Source: an uncultured Bacilli bacterium
GTDB lineage: Bacteria > Bacillota_I > Bacilli_A > RF39 > UBA660
Assembly: GCA_947630205.1 (NCBI GenBank)
Contig: CANRGW010000091.1
Location: 1 to 5,077, forward strand
Direction: 5' to 3'
DNA: 5,077 bases
Shown in pieces: positions 1-5,077 of this stretch. The notes beneath the pieces are model-generated. The model worked only from the letters and a program-made list of their open reading frames with translations, had not been told where the DNA came from and did no database searches. The stretch's first letter is position 1. The number at the start of each line of letters is the position of its first letter. Both the position numbers and the translations under genes were made by a program.

Positions 1-1557
1 TTTGAAAAAAGAATAGGTAATAAAAATGATCCTGGTATTGATATTGTTACGGTTTTAGCAGAACATGACTTTGATATTGAATTTCCATCAGATGTTCTTC
101 TTGAATTAGAAACTATTCCAAGTGAAGTTACAGAAGAAGAAATGAAAGGTCGCGTTGATTTACGAGACGAGATGATTTTTACAATTGATGGGGATGATAC
201 CAAAGATATCGATGATGCTATAAGTGTTAAACGTCTTCCTAACAATCATTATGAATTAGGGGTTCATATAGCCGATGTTAGTTATTATGTTAAAGAAAAT
301 TCTCCTCTTGATAAAGAGGCAAGAAAACGGGGAACAAGTGTTTATTTGGCAGATAGAGTTGTTCCTATGTTACCTCATCAATTATCTAATGGTATTTGTT
401 CTTTAAATCCAAATGTTGATAGACTTACTATTTCTTGTGTATCCGAAATTGATGAAAAAGGAAATATTGTTACGTTTAATATTTTTGAGTCAGTTATTAA
501 ATCAAGAATACAAATGACTTATACAAAAGTAAATCAAATTTTAGAAAAGAATACTGTACCACTTGGTTATGAAGATTATGCTGATACTTTAAAATTAATG
601 TATGAACTTGCAAAAATTATTCGGAAGAATAAAATAAATAAAGGTTATATTGATTTTGATGTTGATGAGGCAAAAATTGTTGTTGACTCAGATGGTCATG
701 CCATTGATGTTGTTAAAAGATATAGAGGAGATGCTGAAAAGTTAATTGAAGACTTTATGATAATTGCCAATGAATGTGTAGCAACTTATATTTATAATAT
801 GGATTTACCAGGTATTTATCGGGTTCATGGGGAAGTAAATATTGAAAGATTAAGAAAATTTATGGGTACTTTAAGTCTTTTAGGTATTAATGTTAAAGAA
901 AATTTAAATAATGTTAATCAAAAGGCTGTTCAAAAAATAATTTCAGCGTTTCATGACCACGAGGCTTTTCAAGTACTATCAACAGAAATGTTAAGTTGTA
1001 TGGATAAAGCTAAGTATCAAACTAATAATATTGGACATTTTGCTTTAGCCCTACGGAATTATACGCATTTCACCTCTCCAATTAGAAGATATCCTGATAC
1101 AACAACGCATCGGCTTCTTCGGGAATATTTCTTTAAAAGTGATGGAATTACGGAAGAAAAAATTAATCATTTTGCTAATATTCTTGATGAAGTATGTTTA
1201 ACTTCTAGTGAACGGGAAAGGGCTAGTATGGAATGTGAACGCGAAGTTGACGATATGAAAATGGCAGAATACATGGAAAGTCATATTGGAGAAACATTTA
1301 AAGGAATGGTTTCAGGAGTTGTCTCTTATGGAATGTTTGTTATGTTACCAGATAAATTAATCGAAGGACTTGTTAGAATTGATAGTATGGATGAAGGATT
1401 TTTCTATGATGCTAATACGGAAAGTTTAGTTAGTAAAAGTTCTAGTAAAGTTTATACAATTGGTTCAAAAGTTACTATTAAAGTTATTGGTGCTTCTCAT
1501 GATACAGGAAGAATAGATTTTTGTATAGAAAAGGATGATAATAGTGCGAAAGAATAG
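1..1557 (+). CDS. rnr: Ribonuclease R, 3' part (5' end outside window)
   Basis: RNase R is a processive 3'-5' exoribonuclease of the RNase II/R (RNB) family. It degrades structured RNA and, with SmpB-tmRNA, clears defective mRNAs. The frame is open from base 1, giving 518 visible residues. An internal ATG at 142 is not the start, because residues 1-47 already match the family (GNKNDPGID, then EFP and a run of acidic residues before KGR-DLRD). The RNB active-site signature TIDGDDTKDIDD carries the four metal-binding aspartates at visible residues 63, 69, 71 and 72. The conserved HFTSPIRRYPD block lies at 356-366, followed by HR at 370-371. An S1 RNA-binding domain occupies about 430-513. The N-terminal cold-shock and helix-turn-helix regions lie upstream of the window. 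The protein ends in a short acidic tail (EKDDNSAKE) instead of the lysine-rich extension found in many RNase R proteins. It lies upstream of smpB, as in many Gram-positives, with a CapA-type gene between them. Confidence 0.96.
   Translation, partial: FEKRIGNKNDPGIDIVTVLAEHDFDIEFPSDVLLELETIPSEVTEEEMKGRVDLRDEMIFTIDGDDTKDIDDAISVKRLPNNHYELGVHIADVSYYVKENSPLDKEARKRGTSVYLADRVVPMLPHQLSNGICSLNPNVDRLTISCVSEIDEKGNIVTFNIFESVIKSRIQMTYTKVNQILEKNTVPLGYEDYADTLKLMYELAKIIRKNKINKGYIDFDVDEAKIVVDSDGHAIDVVKRYRGDAEKLIEDFMIIANECVATYIYNMDLPGIYRVHGEVNIERLRKFMGTLSLLGINVKENLNNVNQKAVQKIISAFHDHEAFQVLSTEMLSCMDKAKYQTNNIGHFALALRNYTHFTSPIRRYPDTTTHRLLREYFFKSDGITEEKINHFANILDEVCLTSSERERASMECEREVDDMKMAEYMESHIGETFKGMVSGVVSYGMFVMLPDKLIEGLVRIDSMDEGFFYDANTESLVSKSSSKVYTIGSKVTIKVIGASHDTGRIDFCIEKDDNSAKE
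1531..1546 (+). promoter_or_regulatory. Ribosome binding site deciding a GTG start for the CapA-family gene
   Basis: AAGGA at 1531-1535 lies 8 nt before GTG at 1544, a normal Shine-Dalgarno distance. The ATG at 1535 in the same frame overlaps this AAGGA, and only AAGG lies directly against it with no spacing. The GTG is therefore the better start. It sits inside the last codons of rnr, so initiation probably depends on ribosomes finishing rnr. The two starts differ by only three residues. Confidence 0.6.
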
Positions 1558-2719
1558 AAAAAAAAGAAAATTAAGGAAAAATGTTAGGAATTTTCTGGTT
1601 ATATTAATATTTGTCCTCTTATCTTGTTATCTTGGTTGGTATTTAGAAAGAAAAGATGGTTTAGATAATTTAAAAATAAAAGTTGAATATAAAGTTGTTA
1701 ATACTAAAAAAGAAAGTAAAGCAAGTCTTTTGATGGTAGGAGATGCTTTAATTCATGGAACAGTTTATCAAACGGCAAATCGTTATGCTAATTATAATGG
1801 GTATGATTTTAAGCCTATGCTTGAACATATAAAAAAAATTAGTAAGACTTATGATTTAGCATATTATAATCAAGAAACAATTTTAGGAGGAACGGAGTTA
1901 GGTTTATCAACTTATCCAATGTTTAACTCACCTTATGAAGTAGGAGATGCTTTTATTGATGCTGGTTTTAATTTAACATCTCTTGCAACTAATCATACTT
2001 TAGATAAAGGAGAAAAAGGTATTTTAAATTCTAGAAATTATTGGAATAGTAAAAAAGATGATATTTTAGCAGCTGGTTCTTATTCTTCTTTTGAAGAACG
2101 GGATAATGTAATTGTTAAAGAAGTAAATGGTATTAAATATGGTTTTTTATCTTATACAACGCATACTAACGGTTTAAGTGTTCCAAGTGGTAAAGAATAT
2201 TTAGTTAATGTTTATTCTAAAGATTTAGTTAAAAAAGAAGTTGAACGTTATCGGGATAAAGTAGATTTATTAATTGTTGCAATGCATTGGGGCGAAGAAT
2301 ATGTAAATTATCCCGTTGACTCACAAAAGGAAATTGCTAGGTACTTAGCCTCTTTAGGTGTTGATTTAGTAATAGGAACACATCCTCACGTTATTGAACC
2401 AATTGAGTATATTGATGATACTTTAGTTGTTTATTCTTTAGGTAATTTTGTTTCTAGTCAAGTTGGAGTTGAAAGATTAACGGGTTTAATGTTATCTTTG
2501 AATATTCAAAAAGAAGAATATCATGGTAAAACGACTATTTCTTTTAATGATATTATAGGAACACTTATTTATACTGATAGAGATAATGGTTATATTGTTT
2601 ACCCTTATCATGAACTAACGAATAGTATTTTAAATGGTTATAAAACTTATTATGAAAAATATAGTAAAATTGTCAAAGCCTATTCTGATAAAGTAAGTGT
2701 TAGAAGTTTGGAGGGGTAA
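1544..2719 (+). CDS. CapA-family (PGA_cap) membrane-attached metallophosphatase-fold protein
   Basis: The fold is that of CapA/PgsA, the poly-gamma-glutamate capsule family related to calcineurin-like phosphoesterases. The true substrate is unknown, because many CapA-domain proteins occur without capsule genes and no pgsB/pgsC partner is in view. Counting from GTG 1544 (391 aa), a very basic N-terminus (RKNRKKRKLRK) precedes a hydrophobic segment at about 17-34, so the catalytic domain should lie outside the cell. Cys28 in VLLSC fits a loose lipobox, so lipoprotein processing is an alternative to a simple signal anchor. Predicted metal or active-site residues are Asp67 and His71 (GDALIH), Asn109/Glu111 (NQE), Asn150-His151 and Asp154 (NHTLD), His248 (MHWGEE), and His280/His282 (GTHPH), followed by SLGNF. 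All family motifs are present in order, so it looks functional. It overlaps rnr by 14 nt (23 nt if ATG 1535 is used), and its TAA is directly followed by the smpB ATG, implying co-translation with both. Confidence 0.9.
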   Translation: MRKNRKKRKLRKNVRNFLVILIFVLLSCYLGWYLERKDGLDNLKIKVEYKVVNTKKESKASLLMVGDALIHGTVYQTANRYANYNGYDFKPMLEHIKKISKTYDLAYYNQETILGGTELGLSTYPMFNSPYEVGDAFIDAGFNLTSLATNHTLDKGEKGILNSRNYWNSKKDDILAAGSYSSFEERDNVIVKEVNGIKYGFLSYTTHTNGLSVPSGKEYLVNVYSKDLVKKEVERYRDKVDLLIVAMHWGEEYVNYPVDSQKEIARYLASLGVDLVIGTHPHVIEPIEYIDDTLVVYSLGNFVSSQVGVERLTGLMLSLNIQKEEYHGKTTISFNDIIGTLIYTDRDNGYIVYPYHELTNSILNGYKTYYEKYSKIVKAYSDKVSVRSLEG

Positions 2720-3160
2720 ATGGAAGTTATAAATAGAGAAGCCCGTCATGAATATTTTATTTTAGAAGAAATAGAAACAGGAATTGCTTTAACGGGAACA
2801 GAGATTAAAGCAATACGAGACGGGAAAGTTAATTTAAAAGATAGTTATGCAATTATCAAGAACAAAGAAGTATACCTTTTAAATACTTATATTTCAGAAT
2901 ATAAAGAAGGTAATATTTTTAATCATGAGCCAAGAAGAACCAGAAAACTTCTTTTACATAAAAAAGAAATCTTAAAATTAAATGATAAAATTAAGCAAGA
3001 GGGATTAACCTTAATTCCTTTAAAACTTTATTTTAAAAAGAATAAAGTTAAAATATTATTGGGATTATGTAAAGGAAAAAAATTATATGATAAGAGAGAA
3101 ACAATTAAAGAAAGAGATTTAAAAAGAGAGGCTTCTAAAATAAGTAAGTATAAATATTAA
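2720..3160 (+). CDS. smpB: SsrA-binding protein SmpB
   Basis: SmpB binds tmRNA (ssrA) and places it in the empty A site of stalled ribosomes for trans-translation. The 146 residues are close to the usual length of about 150. Family blocks are complete: REARHEYFI (6-14), GTEIKAIRDG (26-35), KDSYA (40-44), GN-FNHEP-RTRKLLLHK in the middle, LKLYFK, and the C-terminal GKKLYDKRETIKERD from 119. The basic tail after this enters the mRNA channel in known structures. The start codon follows the CapA stop with no gap, and a strong GGAGGGG site at 2710-2716 lies 3 nt before the ATG, inside the last CapA codons. It is coupled to the upstream genes in an rnr-capA-smpB order. The ssrA gene that often follows smpB is not recognisable in the remaining 1.9 kb. 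Confidence 0.97.
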   Translation: MEVINREARHEYFILEEIETGIALTGTEIKAIRDGKVNLKDSYAIIKNKEVYLLNTYISEYKEGNIFNHEPRRTRKLLLHKKEILKLNDKIKQEGLTLIPLKLYFKKNKVKILLGLCKGKKLYDKRETIKERDLKREASKISKYKY

Positions 3161-3167
3161 AAAGTAC

Positions 3168-3196
3168 TTGAAAAAGGAAGTCTTTTTTGCTAAAAT
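3168..3196 (+). promoter_or_regulatory. Sigma-A-type promoter with extended -10 for the surface-protein operon
   Basis: A -35 box TTGAAA (3168-3173) is separated by exactly 17 nt from a -10 box TAAAAT (3191-3196). The -10 is preceded by TGC (3188-3190), giving an extended -10. Transcription would start near 3203, about 16 nt before the ATG at 3219. The promoter begins 8 nt after the smpB stop, so the downstream genes can be transcribed separately, although readthrough from smpB is also possible. Confidence 0.75.
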
Positions 3197-3201
3197 GAAA
3201 T

Positions 3202-3221
3202 TAAGGATAAGGATAATTATG
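3202..3221 (+). promoter_or_regulatory. Ribosome binding site fixing the ATG 3219 start
   Basis: Two tandem TAAGGA copies (3202-3207 and 3208-3213) precede ATG 3219. The second is 5 nt away. This argues against the in-frame TTG at 3168, which is the -35 box of the promoter, and against ATG 3195, which overlaps the -10 box and lies upstream of the predicted transcript start. Confidence 0.75.
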
Positions 3222-3812
3222 AAAAATTTAAAACAGTCTAAAAAAAGAAATTTATATTTAATTTTAAGTATATTAATGGTTGCTATTATTTTAATGGGTT
3301 CAGCATATGCATATTTTTCTTATGATCAAACAAGAAATGCTTTTGTTTTAAAAAGTGGTCCAGTTAAAACTATGTTTTATAGTGGAACTAACCGGATATC
3401 TTATTCTAATGCTTATCCAACCAGTGATCTTGCAGCAATTAATAACTTAGATAAATATTCATATCTTAACTTTTCAGTTGAAGATGATTTAACAAAAGGT
3501 GAGGGTGCTGTTTATTATGAACTTTATTTAACACCTGATGAAAATAATACTTTAGATGAAGATTATATAAGAGTTTATTTAACTGATGATAAGAATGAAA
3601 AAATTTATGGACCTGTAACTTTTGGGGATTTACCTAAGACAACTTATAAAGAGTCTTCAAATGGAAAATTACTATATAGTAATACAGCAACCAGTAGTTT
3701 TAATAAAAATTATCGAATTTATGTTTGGATAGATGAAAAATATTCTCAAAATATTAGTAGTGAAACTTTTAACTTTAAAGTAAATTTATATGCTTATAAT
3801 ATAAATTCTTAA
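3219..3812 (+). CDS. Secreted beta-rich surface protein with SipW/TasA-type signal peptide
   Basis: This is a 197-residue protein of unknown exact function. A basic N-terminus (KNLKQSKKR) leads into a hydrophobic stretch at 12-28 and the junction GSAYA-YFSYD. Ala29 and Ala31 form an AxA signal-peptidase site, giving a mature chain of about 166 residues beginning YFS. The pattern AYFS followed about 13 residues later by Lys-Ser-Gly resembles the SipW-dependent signal sequences of TasA/camelysin-type proteins (AYFSD..T..N.F.AG). That resemblance comes from memory, not from a search. The mature part has many alternating hydrophobic strands (YYELYLTP, YIRVYLTDD, YRIYVWIDE, FNFKVNLYAY), no cysteine, no LPXTG motif and no second membrane segment, consistent with a beta-sandwich subunit. 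The start is ATG 3219, because the longer frame from TTG 3168 would begin inside the promoter. It is followed after 17 nt by a membrane-protein gene, probably in the same operon. A paralogue begins at 4859. Confidence 0.72.
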   Translation: MKNLKQSKKRNLYLILSILMVAIILMGSAYAYFSYDQTRNAFVLKSGPVKTMFYSGTNRISYSNAYPTSDLAAINNLDKYSYLNFSVEDDLTKGEGAVYYELYLTPDENNTLDEDYIRVYLTDDKNEKIYGPVTFGDLPKTTYKESSNGKLLYSNTATSSFNKNYRIYVWIDEKYSQNISSETFNFKVNLYAYNINS

Positions 3813-3819
3813 ACCTTTT

Positions 3820-3838
3820 AGGAAAGGAAATGTCTATG
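3820..3838 (+). promoter_or_regulatory. Double start site with tandem Shine-Dalgarno for the acidic membrane protein
   Basis: AGGA at 3820-3823 serves ATG 3830 (6-nt gap), and AAAGGA at 3823-3828 serves the in-frame ATG 3836 (7-nt gap). Both starts are plausible and the products differ by two residues (MS). The second gives the more typical signal-anchor start MKNKNG. Confidence 0.5.
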
Positions 3839-4699
3839 AAGAATAAAAATGGGTTATATATAGGAGCAATTATTGTTTTAGTAATTGCTTTAATAAGCAT
3901 CGTTTCGGTAGTTTTCTTATTTAATAAACAAGGAGAAGAAAAAGAGAAAGAAGATAATTCTGAACAAACTGAATTTGTACATTATAATTACCTTGATGGA
4001 TTAGATGAAGCAAGTAAAAAAGTTGGAGAAGAATTTGATAAGAAATATGAAGAATATCATTTAAGTAATATAAATATGATTTCAAATAAAGTAACGGATT
4101 TTGATACTTTAGAAAATAAACAGAAATTAGATTTAGTTGCTAATTATTATGATTATAATAAAGAAATAGAAGGTTATGCTGGTAAAACTTTTGATGATAA
4201 ATTAACAAGTGATGATTTTAAAACTTATTTTAAAGATGTTTTTAATAAAGATATAACTTTTGAAAATACTAATTTATTATGTAATACTAATGAAACCGGA
4301 GAATATTGTCGGGTTCTATTTAATGTAAATGATGGAACATATACTTATAATGAAGGTTATCAAGACCATGAACGAATTTTAACAGAAGAAGTTTATTCTA
4401 AATTAATTAAAGCAACTCATGAAGATAATATTTATACTTTAACTTATATAAAAATATTTAATCGAATTGGTGATAATGTAGAAACAGATTTCTATGACAA
4501 TTATAACTTTAATGATTTAGATGATGAACCAGTAATTACTAAACCAGAAGATGTTGATGGTTATGATCCTCTTGAATTAGTTAGTAATGCTTTAAATAAA
4601 AAAAGTTATGATGACTTAGTTGATTATAATAAATATATTTATACTGTTGATATGACAGATGATGAACCTTATTTAGTTGGTTATGAAATTAGCAAATAA
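3830..4699 (+). CDS. Acidic single-pass membrane protein of unknown function
   Basis: I do not recognise this 289-residue protein. A short N-terminus with two lysines is followed by one strongly hydrophobic segment at 9-31. Next comes a charged linker (QGEEKEKEDNSEQ) and a long domain of about 235 residues very rich in Asp, Glu, Asn and Tyr. The arrangement suggests N-in/C-out topology with an extracellular domain. It has exactly two cysteines, Cys151 and Cys160, eight residues apart (CNTNETGEYC). They could form a disulfide if the domain is exported. The linker and the alternation of helix-like (TLENKQKLDLVANYYDY) and strand-like (YTLTYIKIF) segments suggest one compact domain of mixed fold. 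The many acidic clusters (DDEP, DLDDEP) could bind cations, but no EF-hand loop is clear. It lies 17 nt after the TasA-like gene and before a strong terminator, so the two are probably co-transcribed and may work together at the surface. Confidence 0.8.
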   Translation: MSMKNKNGLYIGAIIVLVIALISIVSVVFLFNKQGEEKEKEDNSEQTEFVHYNYLDGLDEASKKVGEEFDKKYEEYHLSNINMISNKVTDFDTLENKQKLDLVANYYDYNKEIEGYAGKTFDDKLTSDDFKTYFKDVFNKDITFENTNLLCNTNETGEYCRVLFNVNDGTYTYNEGYQDHERILTEEVYSKLIKATHEDNIYTLTYIKIFNRIGDNVETDFYDNYNFNDLDDEPVITKPEDVDGYDPLELVSNALNKKSYDDLVDYNKYIYTVDMTDDEPYLVGYEISK

Positions 4700-4715
4700 T
4701 TTGACAAAAAAGGAC

Positions 4716-4754
4716 ATACAAGTTAGATAGAATAAAACTAACTTGTATTTTTTT
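4716..4754 (+). terminator. Rho-independent terminator
   Basis: A perfect 11-bp inverted repeat, ATACAAGTTAG (4716-4726) and CTAACTTGTAT (4738-4748), encloses an 11-nt loop. It is followed by an uninterrupted run of seven Ts (4748-4754, the first also being the last stem base). It begins 16 nt after the stop codon at 4699 and closes the surface-protein operon. The stem is AT-rich, so termination may be partial. Confidence 0.88.
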
Positions 4755-4774
4755 ATAAAAAAATTAAAAAAATA

Positions 4775-4804
4775 TAGTCCAATAGCCACATTTTGTGCTA
4801 TAAT
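4775..4804 (+). promoter_or_regulatory. Extended -10 promoter of the second TasA-like gene
   Basis: A consensus TATAAT (4799-4804) is directly preceded by TGC (4796-4798), an extended -10. The -35 region is weak: TAGTCC at 4775-4780 with an 18-nt spacer, matching TTGACA at only three of six positions, as is common where an extended -10 compensates. The predicted transcript starts near 4811, giving a leader of about 48 nt. The promoter follows the terminator and precedes the ATG at 4859. Confidence 0.7.
4782..4801. repeat. Small imperfect dyad overlapping the -10 box
   Basis: ATAGCCACA (4782-4790) and TGTGCTAT (4794-4801) are inverted repeats, with eight paired positions, one extra C in the left arm and a TTT centre. 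The right arm runs into the TATAAT box, so a protein bound here would block the promoter. It may be an operator, or it may be chance in AT-rich DNA. Confidence 0.3.
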
Positions 4805-4858
4805 AAATTTGCATAAAACAGAATAGAGGGGCAAAAGAGTAAAAAAGAGAGGAAAAGT

Positions 4859-5077
4859 ATGGAAGAGAATAAAAATAATAAAAAAAGTAAAATGATAGTA
4901 ATAGTTGCAGTAACAATAGCAATAATAGCCGTAACTTTAGGAACGGCGTATGCATTTTTCAGTTATAGACGGTCAAGTGAAAGTAGTAGTTTAATAGCAG
5001 GAGATATCTATATGCACTATAAAGGACAAAATACGGGAATAGATATAGATAATGCAATTCCAAGTGAAACCTATGAC
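4859..5077 (+). CDS. Second secreted protein with SipW/TasA-type signal peptide (3' end outside window)
   Basis: This gene runs off the window after 73 codons. A GAGAGGA site (4847-4853) precedes the ATG by 5 nt. The N-terminus MEENKNNKKSK is polar and basic, residues 12-28 are hydrophobic, and the junction GTAYA-FFSY offers an AxA cleavage site (Ala30, Ala32). It aligns with the protein encoded at 3219-3812: GTAYAFFSY against GSAYAYFSY, a Gly 12-13 residues later, then Y-x-G-x-N-x-I and NA-x-P (NAIPSE against NAYPTS). The two are therefore likely paralogues. In this fragment eight of ten Ile codons are ATA, whereas the upstream genes favour ATT, a possible sign of a different origin, though the sample is small. 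The gene has its own promoter after the terminator, so it begins a separate unit. The missing part could reveal a cell-wall anchor or the full domain. Confidence 0.75.
   Translation, partial: MEENKNNKKSKMIVIVAVTIAIIAVTLGTAYAFFSYRRSSESSSLIAGDIYMHYKGQNTGIDIDNAIPSETYD

Noticed and set aside
142..144. ATG as start of rnr
   Set aside because: The frame is open from base 1 and the 47 codons before the ATG encode recognisable RNase R sequence, so the gene begins outside the window.
3171..3188. AAAAAG/CTTTTT hairpin with a T run as a terminator for smpB
   Set aside because: It has only six mostly A-T pairs, weak stability, and lies inside the spacer of a good promoter. It might cause slight attenuation but does not support a terminator call.
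4701..4706. Perfect TTGACA just after the 4699 stop as a -35 box
   Set aside because: The hexamer 17 nt further on (TAGATA) is a poor -10, TAGAAT at 4728-4733 is 21 nt away, and the transcript would start inside the terminator. The extended -10 at 4796-4804 is far better.
3161..4858. tmRNA (ssrA) gene downstream of smpB
   Set aside because: No tRNA-like ends (terminal CCA with T-arm GGTTCRA) or tag-peptide frame could be found. The region is occupied by two coding genes and a short regulatory gap.
4764..4955. Open frame of 63 codons on the minus strand, rich in Leu, Phe and Tyr
   Set aside because: It is antisense to the AT-rich promoter region and the signal-peptide codons of the gene at 4859. 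Its hydrophobic composition is a by-product of that, it has no convincing ribosome binding site, and the + strand gene is well supported.
1..5077. CRISPR array, tRNA, insertion sequence or prophage attachment site
   Set aside because: No regularly spaced repeats, cloverleaf-type sequences, transposase motifs or terminal inverted repeats were seen on either strand.

Overview
This is an AT-rich, densely coding window from a low-GC Gram-positive bacterium. The linkage of rnr (RNase R) to smpB, the purine-rich Shine-Dalgarno sites and the sigma-A-like promoters all suggest Bacillota, possibly one of the uncultured gut Bacilli/Erysipelotrichia-like lineages or a mollicute relative. That placement is inference. 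TGG is the only Trp codon seen, no in-frame TGA occurs and all five stops are TAA or TAG. CGG falls at conserved Arg positions of RNase R. The standard bacterial code (table 11) therefore fits.

All genes are on the + strand and form three apparent transcription units. Unit 1 (1-3160) is a trans-translation/RNA-decay operon: the 3' part of rnr, a gene for a membrane-attached CapA-family metallophosphatase-fold protein that overlaps the rnr end, and smpB starting one base after the CapA stop codon. No terminator of convincing strength follows smpB.

Unit 2 (3168-4754) has its own extended -10 promoter immediately after smpB. It encodes a small secreted beta-rich protein with a SipW/TasA-type signal peptide, then (17-nt gap) an acidic single-pass membrane protein I do not recognise. 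It ends in a clear Rho-independent terminator (11-bp perfect stem, seven Ts).

Unit 3 (from about 4775) starts with another extended -10 promoter overlapped by a small dyad. It encodes a second protein with the same signal-peptide/early-mature pattern (G-[ST]-A-Y-A-[YF]-F-S-Y), cut off by the window end. Units 2 and 3 look like an accessory cell-surface locus, possibly a TasA/camelysin-like fibre or surface-layer system. No SipW-type signal peptidase or sortase is in view. The housekeeping half is conventional except for the CapA insertion between rnr and smpB.
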